Shown here in pieces: positions 1-10,749 of a stretch of 64,000 bases of DNA; position 1 is the first letter of the stretch; each line of letters starts with the position of its first letter. Source of the DNA: Septoria linicola (taxonomy: Eukaryota; Ascomycota; Dothideomycetes; Mycosphaerellales; Mycosphaerellaceae); assembly GCA_024114885.1 (NCBI GenBank), contig CP099420.1:1302001-1366000 (forward strand), given 5' to 3'. Made by a program: the position numbers and the translations under genes. The notes beneath the pieces were generated by a model. It did no database searches. It had not been told where the DNA came from and worked only from the letters and a program-made list of their open reading frames with translations.

Positions 1-3000
1 GGTAAGAGGATTACTAAGATTGATCCTTAGGAAGCCTACTACTAGAGCTAAGAGAAAAGGCTAAAATATCTCCTATAGTCCCTACCTATATTATACTAAG
101 CAGCTAAGGATACTATTATAACCTAACTATCCTTGGATATAGACACTGTTCTCCTTCTACTTGAGTCCTAAGAGGCAAGAGACAATCTAGACAAGATAGA
201 CATAGGTCTAGCTATATTCTATTCTAGGCAGCCCTACTAAGGAAAGTCCCTACTAATATACTAGCTCTATAAGAAAGGGAAGCACTAGTTGAAGGATTAT
301 CCTAACCTCCCTACTACTAAGAAACTGTCCTAGTAGAGAAATAGTACTAAGAACTAGAAGGACCCTTAGGGATCATTCCTTAGAGAGAGGGTTAGAAGAT
401 CCCCTTTACTAAGGAATGCTAGATATATCAAGAAAGCTGTCTATAAGTCATTATTATATAATAAGCTGAAGAAGGTTATCTAGAAAATAGGTAAGTAGCT
501 TTAAAGGATAGAAAAGTCTAGAAAGCTTCTAAAGAAAGGATTTTTAGCCTAGGAGTCTAGTTCTAGTTCTGATTCTAGAACTCACTCTAGTTCTAGAAGT
601 AATAATAATTCCCTATTAGAAGATAATAACTAAGATAAGTTGGCCTATTCTATAATTAAGGCTAAAGGCAAGTTGTTACCCTAAGAATAGCTCTTAGATT
701 CCTATACCTTATCTTATATAACTAACTAACTGTCCTTCTTTAGATTAGTAAAGCTACTAAGGAAGAAAGTATAGATCAAGGTAGGAGGAGGATACCTCTA
801 TGTAACCTACTCTAGACTAGTATAGATAAAGGGAATCTTAGGAGGAGAAGTTCTACTTGATAGGGTACTATTTATTCCTAATCTTAGAGTAAATCTTATA
901 TTATAGAATCAGTTTAGCAAGCAATTTAGAGTCTAGAAGCCTGATTTCACTCTCACCTCCCTAGATAGCCAAACAGTTGTAAAGACTAAGCTAGTTAGAG
1001 ATATTCTATTTATTAGTAAGATATTACCTCTCCTACAGGAAAAGTTATATTACTTACTATATGATCCTATAGAGGTTAACAATGCCTATACTGCCCTATT
1101 AGAGAAGGATCTGAAATAGTAGGAGCTATAGTATAGAAGATTTGTATATTTTGGAAGAGGGTTACTCTCAAACCTTTATAAAGTTACTAACCTAAAGGAA
1201 AGAATTCTAATTCCTAACTAGGAAGAGTATAAGTGTAGGATCTGTATAATAGGCAAGATAAAGAAACACCTAGGCAAGTCTATTAAGAGAAGACCTAAAA
1301 GATTAGCCCTTATATTAGTAGATATCTGTGGACTATTACTATTATTAGTAAAAGGTTTTATATAGTAGCTTGAGATTGTTAATAACTTCTTAAGAAAGAA
1401 ATAGGCATTTCTACTTAAGGCTAGATCAGATACACTAACTGCTCTTTAGAACTAGAGGATTAAGGTAGAAAGGCAGTTAGTAGCACTCCTCAAGTCTATA
1501 AGGGCTGATAATACTAGAGAGATCACTACTTTGATCAAATAGTAGGAGAAGGACTTTGGAATCACCCTTAAGCTAACTAAGGCCTACAATTTACTCTAGA
1601 ATAGAGTAGTTAAGAGGTCTATCTAAACATTAGAGGCCTCTATTAGAGCAATACTTGAAGAAAGTAAGATACCTATTAAGTTTTAGCTAGAAGCCCTTAA
1701 AGCATAGGTGTATATAAGGAACAAGCTTCTAAATAGACCTAATATTAAGGGATTCAAGCTCTTACTTAATAAAGCTTTTAATAGGATTAAACTAATAGTC
1801 TCCTACCTCAAGGTATAGGGATATAGAGCTATAGTATATATAGATACAAGAGTACAGCCTTAGTAGGCAAGGAGTGACAAACTAATAAACAGAGGAAAGG
1901 ATACTATGTTTGTTAGATACTATAATAATATAGTAAAGGTATAGAAGTTCTAGGAGCTAGACATGAAGGCTGTCAAGTAGCACACTAATACAATCTTCTT
2001 TAAAGATAAGCTAGGTAGAGAATTAGACTTGAATATTAAGATCAAGAATCTCCCTAGTTCAGCTCTAGAAAGAAGACCTATTAGAAGGCTAAGAACTATT
2101 AGCTAGCCTACTCTATAAGCTAGTAGGAGTACCCTAGGTGCTCCTAGTCTAGGCTAGTAGAAGCTTCCTCTCTCTTAGCTATTAGTACAGGTTTAGGAAG
2201 GAAAGAAACTCTTTATACAACTTCCACCTCTACTAGAAGATGTAGGAGAGTATAGAAAATTCCTAGACTAAGGGAAAGTTAAGAAAGAATCTAAGAATTC
2301 TACTTAAGAAACTATAGAGGTAGATTAGGAGTAGACAGCCCTAAGGCAAACCCTTAGAAAGAGGAAAGTATCCTAAGAACTTGATAGATTTAACTAGAAG
2401 CTAAAGCTAATTAGGCTTAAGCCAGATTAGAATAGTTAGCTAGACAAGGAAATGCTCCTAGAGTATTAGGCTTTCTTCTTAGCTATAAGCTCTATTAACC
2501 TAGGTATCCTATAGGACCTAGAATTCTTAGAGGAAGTTAAAGAGATTGTATTCTTAGCTACTAAAGAAGTAGGAATATATAAATAGGAGGTTCTAATCCT
2601 AAGGAACTACAAGGAAGTAGTAAGTAATCCTAAGTAGGGTTATCTCTAGTAAGAAGCTATTTAGAAGGAGCTAGATATACTTATAAGTAACAATACCTGG
2701 ACTATAGTAGTCCTACTAAAAGGGGCTAACCTAGTTACCTTAAGATAGGTCTTTAATGTTAAGAGAAAGCTTAGTAGAGCTATTAAAAAGTTCAAGGCAA
2801 GACTAGTTATAAGAGGGTTCTCCTAAAAGTATAGAGTAGACTATATAGAAACTTTTGCTCCTATAGTTAGGTAGGATACTCTAAGAGGATTCATAGCTAT
2901 AGTCTATAAGAAGGACCTAGTTCTACACTAAGTAGATATGAATAATGCATTTATAGAGAGCACCTTATATAAGGACATCTACATGATCCTACTACTAGGT

Positions 3001-4197
3001 ATTAACCTACTAACTAGTATAGTCTTACAAGTTCTAAGGAGTCTCTATAGGCTAAAGCAAGCTATAAGAGACTAGAATTAGCTATATATGTTAAAGCTAA
3101 AAGGAATAGGATTCAGACAATTAGAAGTGGACCTATGTCTTCTAATCTACAAGAAAAGGAAAGACCTAATAATCCTAATCTATATTAATAACATACCTAT
3201 TACTGTAGAGAGACTAGAAGATATCCTCTAGTTTAAAGACCAACTTAGTAAGGTCTTCAAGATTAAAGATCTTAGAGAACTAGACAAGATTCTTGGAATG
3301 AGACTAACAAGAAATAGACAGTAAGGCTAGCTGAAACTTGACTAGAAGCACTATATCTAAGAGAACCTAGCTAAGATAGGAATAGGTTAAGAGACTATAT
3401 CACTAACTCTTTTACTAATAGACAGCTATGAAAGTCTAAAGCCTACTAGACCAAATAATAAAAGGTGTAATAAATAGGAGTACTAATCTATTATTAGAAT
3501 ATAGATATAACTTATAACTGTTATAAGACTAGACATTTCATTTGCCCTTAGAAGATTGAGCTCCTATATTAGTAATCTAATAGTAGGACACATGAAGGCT
3601 CTAAAGAAGCTGACTAGATACCTGAGATCAAACCCAGACCTTGGTCTAAGATACTTAAGGAATAGTTAAGGCTGCCTTACTAGATATATAGACTCTGACT
3701 ATATAATAGACAAGACTAACAGAGTCTCAATCCTTAGATATGTCTTCTTCCTTTATAGTGTACTAATCTCCTAGATAAGTAAGAAGTAGAAATCTGTGGC
3801 TATATCTATAATAGAAGCTGAATATATAGCTATAGGAGTATGTACAAAACAGTCACAGTTCCTTAGTACTCTTTTAAGAGAGCTTGGATACCTAGAGTTA
3901 GTAGGAGAATGTTCTCACTAACTAAGGATCCTTAGTAACTAGGAAACTGTTACTAGAATTAGGCTAATTTAGCTAAAAGGTGATAACTAAGCTGCCCTTA
4001 CTCTAGTTAAGGACTCACATGTTTATAACAAGTCTAAATATATTAATATCTTATATAATGCTGTAAGAAAGCTCTAGTAGAACAGACTTATCTCTATAGA
4101 ATATATAAATATAAAAGAGATAGTAGTAGATAGTCTTACTAAGCTAAAGAATAGACTACAGTTTCAGGAGTTTGTAAGGTAGCTCTACCTTATATAA
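1..4197 (+). pseudogene. Copia A gag-pol, RIP-inactivated
   Basis: This is the gag-pol polyprotein of Copia A, read in frame 1 from the window start to a TAA at 4195-4197 with no indel, but broken by many TAG/TAA codons at Trp or Gln positions. The Gag zinc knuckle lies at 259-300, with its first two Cys codons read as Tyr. The aspartic protease Asp-Ser is at 697-702. The HHCC region of integrase is near 1135-1275. The DDE triad has Asp at 1321-1323, Asp at 1507-1509, and Lys instead of Glu at 1612-1614. Reverse transcriptase (about 2780-3300) reads Asn-Asn at 3187-3192 where YVDD is expected. RNase H (about 3600-3850) contains the EAEYIA motif. The substitutions are TpG to TpA or CpA to TpA changes, typical of RIP. 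The polyprotein would have supplied the particle, cDNA synthesis and integration; this copy cannot. Confidence 0.93.
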
Positions 4198-4233
4198 GAG
4201 ATATACAAAAGATAACTCCAAGCCTTAGAGCTA

Positions 4234-4302
4234 AACTAAGAGGAGTCTAAAAGAAAGATTTTAGTTACTTAACTCCTCCTTAGTTAGACTTTACAAAGTC
4301 CT
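4234..4302 (+). other. Conserved stem-loops in Copia 3' UTR
   Basis: Between the pol stop and the 3' LTR there are about 660 non-coding bases. AACTAAGAGGAGT at 4234-4246 pairs with ACTCCTCCTTAGTT ending at 4285, with one bulged base. It encloses a second hairpin, CTAAAA/TTTTAG. A near-palindrome around GACTTT/AAAGTC follows at 4286-4302. The same structure occurs in the minus-strand copies, for example around 37412-37490. The rest of 4303-4859 shows nothing I can name. A role in RNA stability or packaging is only inference. Confidence 0.55.
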
Positions 4303-4859
4303 AAATGCCCTTACTAATGTTAGACCTATCACTAACTACAATATTACTATATAGCACCTAGCTAAACTAGACACCCCCTAAGGCTAAGTACTAGTTAATA
4401 TTAAAGACCTCCTCTATAGTAGCTATTATCTCCTCTACTAGTATATAGTTACTCTGCTCCCTAGCTTAATACAAGATCCCTATAGCCAAGAATAGTACAC
4501 CCTAAAGACTATTAGGGAACTAAGAAGCTGTATAGAATATAACTAAGTAAGGGACCAGGCTATAAGGAATCTAGGGAGCTGTTAGAATTAGCTACAAGAA
4601 AGGACAGGGGCAACTTACTAGATAGTCTATGTCCTAAACAATCCACTCCTATATAAGAGAGGAGGAAGATCTTGTAGAAGGCATTTCTTTTACCTTTTTG
4701 TAGAAGATAGTAGTATAGAAAGTTTGTTAGATTAACAGTTAGTACTGTCTAGTTATTAGTCTGAAAAGTAAGTACTTAATAACTAATCAAGATTGGGACT
4801 AGCATTTGAGTACTATAGATAATCTATTAAAAGATCTGACTATATAGTATAAGTAGGAG

Positions 4860-5137
4860 TGTTAAGAATGTATCCTAGATAGTTAGTCTGGATATAGACT
4901 TCTAAGCATGGTTCTAGATACCTAAGGCATCCACCTAAGGCTTGGTAAGAGGTATATCTTGCTTCTCTCTCTTCTCTTCTTAGATAACTAACTCAATCAA
5001 CTTTGTATTTGGTTCCTAGCATATTGCTACTATACTATATATATAAGTCAGTTTAAGATTGATCCCCTATTCTTCTTCACTACGCTATACCCTCCTTAAC
5101 ATTATATAGTATCTATAAACGCCCTCCACTTTTAACA
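4860..5137 (+). repeat. Copia A 3' LTR
   Basis: A 278-bp LTR with termini TGTTAA and TTAACA. A purine-rich tract (AAGTAGGAG) precedes it, as expected for the polypurine tract. A TATA-like run lies around 5032-5046. The same repeat recurs as the LTRs of B, D, E, F and G and as fragments of C. Confidence 0.95.
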
Positions 5138-5610
5138 AGACGCTAAGTAAACGCTAGCGAGAAGTAAGCGAGGCGTAGGCTAGGTACTTTAATAATAGGT
5201 ATTAGGCTAAGGAATATAAGGTCGGCGATATAGTCTTACTATCGATAAAGAACCTACGATTAAAGGTTCCTTCGAAGAAGTTAGTAGACAAGTTTACTAG
5301 GCCTTTTAAGGTAATTAACGTAGTAGGGAAGTAGGCGTACTACTTAGCCCTACTACTAGACGCTCTTATCTATAACGTATTTTATATATCGCTTCTAGAA
5401 CCTTAGAAGGGTAGCGAGACGTAGGTAGAGAGTATACTACTCGCGGACTACTAGGGTAAATAGGAAGTTAAGAAGATCCTTAGAACTCGAGTAAGGAAGG
5501 GCGTACGCTAGTACTTAATCCGCTAGTAGGGCTAGCCTAAAGAGTACGACTAGTAGGAACCTAAAGAATATATTAGCGGCTATATAGTACTAGACGTATT
5601 CGAAGCGTAG
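5138..5610 (+). pseudogene. Chromovirus integrase C-terminus with chromodomain
   Basis: Frame 1 reads the GPF/Y-type module of Gypsy integrase. Around 5221-5400 it has VGDIVLLS, then KLVDKFTRPFKVI, then an NVFYISLLEP segment that matches the usual HNVFHVSLLEP. A chromodomain follows (about 5431-5600), recognisable from VKKILRTRVRKG, a Tyr-Leu-Ile-Arg strand, then PKEYD and an EP turn. Trp and Gln codons have become stops, including the Trp residues of the methyl-lysine cage. In chromoviruses this domain steers integration to heterochromatin marked by histone methylation. The upstream catalytic core is missing because Copia A is inserted here. Confidence 0.9.
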
Positions 5611-5639
5611 CGCGTAAGCGGGCGCGTAGTAAGACAGAA

Positions 5640-5703
5640 GCGCTAAGGCACTAATGCGCTAAGGTACTAATGCGCTAGGGCACTAATACGCTAAGGCACT
5701 AAT
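5640..5703 (+). repeat. Four 16-bp tandem repeats
   Basis: Four head-to-tail copies of a unit close to GCGCTAAGGCACTAAT begin at 5640, 5656, 5672 and 5688, just after the chromodomain frame ends. A 16-bp unit does not preserve reading frame, so it is probably untranslated. From 5704 to about 5930 I see no further feature. Confidence 0.8.
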
Positions 5704-5936
5704 ACGGCGATACTAAGTACTAAGCGCTAAACCTATATTTAGGAGCAAACTTCAAATTTAAGAGAGTAAGGAAATTACTAAGGTATTTAGGATATATAGA
5801 AGCGTGAACTATATTATTTATATACGCCTACTAAGCAGGTCGTATAGTGCCTATAGGTAAGAAGCAAGTATCTAACTATAGCCTATATAGGCGCGAGCGG
5901 AGTATAAGAGGCGTAGATAGGTAGCGAGCGAAACGC

Positions 5937-6890
5937 TTATTTATCGTCTATAGAGAGCGCGTCGTCGCTAGCGTTTCCGCCGCCGTCGACGCCCTCTACG
6001 TCCTTATCCTCCTCTACTACCTCGTCTACCTCCTCGTTAGACACTACGTCCTCGGAGAGCTTACTCTCCTCCTAGTTACTACTCTTAGGGTAGGCCGCCT
6101 CTACGGTAGCGTCTAGGGTATCGCTAGAGGCGCCTACTATATAGTTAGTCTACGAAGAGTATTAGTATCGTACGAGGATCGTATAGGAAAAGTAGGTATA
6201 CCTCGTACTATAGCTTAAACATAGCTACTATAAAGTTAGACTAGCGCTAGGTCTCCGCTAGACTAGCGACGGATATCGCGCTAGCTAGTAGCGTAGCGAG
6301 CACGCTCGCCTTACGCGGCGTATCCTAGCCGCTGACCGCCTTACCCTTATTACTAGTAAAAACCCTCTTAGTAGTCTTAATAGAGGTATAGAGGGCCTTT
6401 AGGCGGCGCTTTACCTACTCTTTACGTACGCCCTTAGGGAGAGTCTCTAGCTGCTCGCGGTAGTATAGTACGTAGCGCGCCTACCGCTTAAGGTTTCTAT
6501 TAGTAATCCTCTTATAGGCGTGATACTAGCGCTTATAGCGCTAGTACTTAACCTTCTAACTAGGCTTTATTACCCTGTCGCACGCCGGCTCGTCGTCTAT
6601 ACGTAGTCCGTTAGTAGTTAAAGCGTAGTTAAGGAGCATTCGAAGATCCGTACCGTCGTAGGCATACTTAATATAGCGAAGGTAGATCTCGATATCTCCG
6701 CGGCCTCTAATATTATCGACGGTACGGGGTAGGCGGTTTAGGACTACGACTCTAGTACGCTTTAGTAGTATTATACTTACGTTAGTAGTATAATAATCGT
6801 ACAGAGACACTAGCTTGCTAAGGATATAGAAAATATTATATACGTAGAAAGAAAGTCTAAGAGAGAGTTAGAAGAGTTTTTAAAGAATAT
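5937..6890 (-). pseudogene. Antisense ORF in chromovirus 3' region, unknown function
   Basis: I do not recognise this protein. On the minus strand an uninterrupted 84-codon stretch spans 6810-6556, with no ATG at its start (it begins at GTG). The frame stays coding-like upstream to about 6890 and downstream, past isolated TAG codons, through a basic Arg/Lys/Trp/Tyr-rich region (about 6550-6340). The C-terminus (about 6180-5937) is in another frame. It is strongly acidic, Glu/Asp/Val-rich, and ends at a TAA at 5939-5937. The frame change between about 6340 and 6180 could be an intron or an indel. It lies between the chromodomain and the LTR in the opposite orientation. It has fewer stops than its neighbours and keeps a biased amino-acid composition, so I think it was once a gene. 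Confidence 0.55.
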
Positions 6891-7102
6891 ACTCGAGCCT
6901 AGCGACGTAGTCGCTATAGTAGAGATTATATTACTACGTAAACGTAAACATATATAGTAACCCTTTACTTCGTAGCGCGTATTTACGTAACACGCTAAAG
7001 GTCCGTAGGTATAACGCGTTAGAGACGCGATAAGCGCGGAATATATAAAGTATATTATAAAGACTAGATAGGCAGCCTAGAATGTAACCTAGCAAGTAAG
7101 GG

Positions 7103-7257
7103 TGTCGCTAAGGGTAGCTCCCTTAGGGAGAGGAGATAGTTATAAGAGCTAGGTAAGGTTAAAGGCTAAGACACGCCTTAGGCTCGTAGGCTTAGCGCAC
7201 GGTATAACTATAGTACGCGTATATATCCGAAAGGAGGCAAGAATTAGTCTTGCGACA
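7103..7257 (+). repeat. Chromovirus 3' LTR (155 bp)
   Basis: Termini TGTCGC and GCGACA are perfect 6-bp inverted repeats of the TG...CA type. A purine-rich AGTAAGGG immediately precedes the left end, as a polypurine tract should. Inside is a small palindrome, CTAAGGG/CCCTTAG. No second copy is in the window, so the call rests on termini and position. The 6891-7102 interval before it holds nothing I recognise. Confidence 0.6.
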
Positions 7258-9229
7258 TCCTAATAGTCTTGTTAGGAGGGCGCTCTATATATTACTATAT
7301 ACCCCTTTTATAAGTATACTAATTCCTCTAATCTTATCTTCTTTAGGCTATAATTTAACTAGTATTTACTCTACGAGTCCGTAGCGAGTACTATTTACCG
7401 CTACTCCTCGTTACCCTACTAGTATACTCTACCTATAGCTTCTTCTATCGCTTTAGTAATAGCTTTACTACTTATTAAACTAGCTATTTAGATAGCGTTA
7501 GTTACGCTAGCTCTATAGTAGTCTATTTATTATATTATTACTATTATATAGGCTCGGTAGGCTCGGTAAGCTTAGTAGACGTATAAATAGTATCCTATTA
7601 TTTAATCTGCTTAAAAGCCTACGAGGTCCGCTATAAATTAGACTCTCTACGTTTAGCTATACTTATAAAGGACTCGTTATATAATAAATCTATTATTTCG
7701 AGTATAGTATAATAGTTAGATACGTGTACCTACTACGTAGGCTTTTCTTACTTAATAGTAGGCTTATTATCCTATTTAATACTCTTAAAGATAGCTAATA
7801 AAGTACTCGCTACTTTACTTATAATAGTACTCTCTCGATTCTTTCGCTTATTCTTTACCTACTTTAGCGGCTTTAGTTATAGTATTAGCGTCTCTTTATA
7901 GATAAGAAGCTTAATAAGATATATTTAAGTATCTACTACCTTCGCCTTTAGCTACTTAAACACTTCTATAACTATTCTAATACCTTGTTCCTTAGGCCTC
8001 TTAATAATAGTATTAGAGATCTTCTATAGAACCTATAATTTATTAAACTATATAAAGAATATATATTCTTTATAATCGTCTAGTTCCTAGATTAGATAAT
8101 AAGGTAGATTATCTATACTAAAACGATAGAGGACGAAGTTATCTAACCGATCGCTACGCTATATATCGAATATAGTGTTTATAAAGATATTACTAATACT
8201 CTAGTAGTATTATAGCTTACTATACTTCTATATATTCTTCGTCCTAGTTTATTAGAATATAACGTATTACGTCTATACTTTATAGGTATAGTTAAAGCTA
8301 ATAACCGGCGTTAGAGTATATTATTTAATAGCTTCTAGCTACGGTAGAGGTATAGATAATAGTCGTTATAATAGAGATATCGATCTAGTATTAAGAGTAG
8401 GCCTTAGTCTATACCTCTAGTTTATAATATTATATATAGCGTTAGTATACTATAGAATTAAACTAAACGACTAATAGGTAGGAGCTATAGGAGCTATAGA
8501 AACGATACTCGTAGAGCGACTCGTAGATACTATCGGTATAGCTATAGTCTTATAGACAAACTACTTAGTTAGCGGATTAGGGTTCTTTATATAGTAGATA
8601 CTATAGAAAGCGTAGCCTTTAAATATACTAGTACTATATTATTTACCTATTTATAGATAGTATAGATCCTAGAGTAGTACCTTAATATCGGCTATAATTA
8701 TAGTAAAAGATATAGTATATATAGGATAACGTTATAAGAAAGAGAAAAGTAAAGAAGGACGATATAATATCGAAAGTATATACTCGCTAAGCCTTATACG
8801 CTAACTCGTAGAGTAGGGTATATAACTAAATTTACTACGCTAATCTATACTATTTACTAGAGGTAGATTAGTTATAAACTCTATTACTCTAGTATTATCG
8901 TTAGTAATTAGCTAGCTATTAGACGCGTTAAATATATCTTATATCTATTATAAAGGGATCTATTAGCGTACTACTAGTAGCTTTTTAAGCTCGTATAGTA
9001 TTAGCTATTATTTAGATATAATATATTTATAGATAAGAGAGCGTAAGCGTTTATAAGTAAACTTATAAAGGCGCTTACTATCGTCGTTATACGTACTACT
9101 ATCGATAGGTAAAAGGACGTTATATTTATATAGAGTAGACGTATACTATTAAAGGGTCTCTTTAGGTAGATAGGCTTTAAGATCTACTATTTAGTTAGCG
9201 AGTTATAGTAGCGAGTACTATCGAGTACG
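7258..9229 (-). pseudogene. Eroded minus-strand coding-like sequence, unidentified
   Basis: No domain is recognised. On the minus strand there are coding-like stretches interrupted by RIP-type stops. One of about 110 codons (roughly 8150-7740) reads a basic Lys/Ile-rich sequence that includes RPKEQGIRIVIEVFKQLKAK if the stop is taken as Gln. Another near the end (about 7520-7340) includes SLISSKAITKAIEEAIGRVY. The stretches lie in different frames, so either introns or indels separate them. They lie downstream of the integrase-core remnant on the same strand and could be the rest of the same gene or mobile element. A 9-bp direct repeat lies near 7556-7573. The plus strand shows no open frame. 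Confidence 0.35.
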
Positions 9230-10190
9230 AACCGAATCCTATAAGGTTCTACTCTATATTATCTAGTACCCTATTAGGTAGTAGTATAGATTAGTAAGTA
9301 TAGCCGCTTAGTATAGGATAATAGCGTAATATATATAGAATACCTAGAATAGAATATAGTCGTTCCTTACGTTAATTACGTATACTATAATTGTTCTATA
9401 TATATATAAACTCTATAACTATAGTACGTATTATTAGTATATAGATCGCTAAGAAGGTAATCCTATCTACGAGTAAATCTTCTTAATAGAGTAACGCTCT
9501 ATATATCTTATAGAAGTAGGATCTCTATAGTAATAGGATAGGCGCTTATTAGTTCTACTACGCCTTAATATACTAGTTTATCTTACTTATTCTATACTTG
9601 AAATACTAGTTAAATTCTAGTAGTAGTAATAGCTCTCTACTTTTACGTACGATCTACTTATTCTCTATATTATAGATCGCTTATCGAACCTTATAATAAG
9701 TATCTATAGCGAGTATTGTTTCTATACTATAGTTAGAGCGAATAATTTAAGACGCTATATTACCGTAGCGTAGTATTATAAGATATTAAGCTAGTATTAA
9801 TACGGTAGTCTATCTAGTAATACTATAGTAAATCTACTTAATATAGCACGAATAGACATCGATTCTAGTATAGATCTATATACTATAGAACTCGAATTTG
9901 TAGTATATATCTATTAAGGTTACGAAGCTAGGTCTAGGTATAATAACGGCTCTATAATACTCGCGCGTACGCTCTATCTAGCGTCGAACACTCTTAGGAT
10001 TAAGTCGCTTTACTACGCTATAAATTCGGTTACTACGAGTATTAGCTACGAGTTAGTATACGCTAGTAGCGAGTACCCTACTATCTAATAATGTTATACT
10101 TACTCTATAGATACGTATATAGGTTTCTCTTACTATACGTCTTAACTATAGCTTTATTAAGCTTAATAGTAAGTATAGCCTTAATCTTAG
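9230..10190 (-). pseudogene. Integrase-core (DDE) domain protein remnant
   Basis: Minus-strand translation from about 10190 down to 9230 stays in one frame if TAG/TAA are taken as Gln/Trp. It resembles the fungal and animal proteins annotated simply as 'integrase core domain', which are separate from LTR polyproteins. An N-terminal helix-turn-helix-like part contains VRRQIERTREYY. The first catalytic Asp is at 9911-9909, in an IDIYYKFEFYSIQIY segment. The second acidic position (9734-9732) is now Asn, in a segment normally read as RSD.GTET. The Glu position in the NQ.IEAWW region (9566-9564) is now Lys. A later ITFLAIYILIIRT stretch matches the family's RIALLAIYMPILR. Copia C inserted just upstream, at 10224. 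The family call rests on remembered motif order, not on a search. Confidence 0.6.
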
Positions 10191-10223
10191 CTTTAGTAGT
10201 AGTATACTCTTTTCTATACTTTC

Positions 10224-10462
10224 TATTAAAAGTAGAGAGCGTATTATATACTATATAATATTAAGGAGGGTATAGTATAGTAAAGAAGAATAGGGGATTA
10301 ATCTTAAACTAACTTATATATATAGTATAGTAGTAATATACTAGGAACTAAATATAAAGTTAATTAAGTTAGTTATCTAAGAAGAAAAGAAAGAGAAGTA
10401 AGATATACCTCTTACTAAGCCTTAGGTAGATACCTTAGGTATCTAGAACTATACTTAGATAT
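10224..10462 (-). repeat. Copia C 3' LTR, first part
   Basis: This matches the Copia LTR read on the minus strand from its terminus (TATTAAAAG, originally TGTTAAAAG) to about 'GAACTATACTTAG'. There it changes abruptly into Gypsy LTR sequence. The remaining 35 bp of the same LTR is at 29899-29933, on the far side of Gypsy-1. About 6-7 bp around the junction differ from the other LTRs, so a small deletion accompanied or followed the insertion. Confidence 0.75.
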
Positions 10463-10464
10463 CT

Positions 10465-10749
10465 ATTAGTAAGGTAAAGGCCTACCTACATACCGTGCTT
10501 AGTAGTTTCGGTATAAAAGCAAGGTAGTAGCTCGTTTCTAAGATAGTAATATTTACTCTACTTAATTAATTTAATATCCTACGGTCCTAGTATAAGGCTC
10601 TTAGTCCTAGAGCTACTATTTTAAGCTCGTTACTACTAGTTAATACACGTATTACAAGACTATTACTCTCTAAACAGGTCTTGTTCTATAGCGACTACTC
10701 TTATACCTGCCTAGGGGGTTAGTGTTAGGGTAGTTTTTATCTATTAATA
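10465..10749 (+). repeat. Gypsy-1 5' LTR, first 153 bp missing
   Basis: Aligns with 29613-29898 of the 3' LTR, from ATTAGTAAGGTAAAGG to the terminal TATTA.TA. The LTR start is absent and the sequence abuts the Copia C LTR directly, so there was a deletion or an incomplete insertion at this edge. Confidence 0.85.

Larger units (their letters stand above)
1..5137 (+). mobile_element. Copia element A, 5' end outside window
   Basis: A Ty1/Copia LTR retrotransposon that enters from the left edge in gag and ends at its 3' LTR. The order Gag zinc knuckle, protease, integrase, reverse transcriptase, RNase H is diagnostic of Copia, because integrase precedes RT. Its sequence is closely similar to copies B, C, D, E, F and G in this window. 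The 5' LTR and leader are off the window. The element ends at 5137 with TTAACA, and the next base is inside a chromovirus integrase, so A inserted into that element. The right-hand duplication would be AGACG, which cannot be tested without the left end. Confidence 0.95.
5138..7257 (+). mobile_element. 3' part of a Gypsy chromovirus
   Basis: The 3' end of a Ty3/Gypsy chromovirus. It comprises the integrase C-terminus and chromodomain (5138-5610), a short tandem repeat, an antisense ORF (5937-6890), a purine tract (AGTAAGGG) and a 155-bp LTR at 7103-7257. The 5' portion should lie left of Copia A, which interrupts it at 5137. Its base composition differs from the Copias: CG dinucleotides are common, although CA and TG are depleted. 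That the antisense ORF belongs to this element is inferred from its position between chromodomain and LTR. Confidence 0.8.

Noticed and set aside
5640..5703. Short regular repeats as a CRISPR array
   Set aside because: The 16-bp units are directly adjacent with no spacers, and the context is eukaryotic retrotransposon sequence.
6556..6810. An 84-codon minus-strand ORF as a complete small gene
   Set aside because: It starts with GTG, not ATG, and coding-like sequence continues in frame on both sides past RIP-type stops. It is part of the longer antisense ORF.
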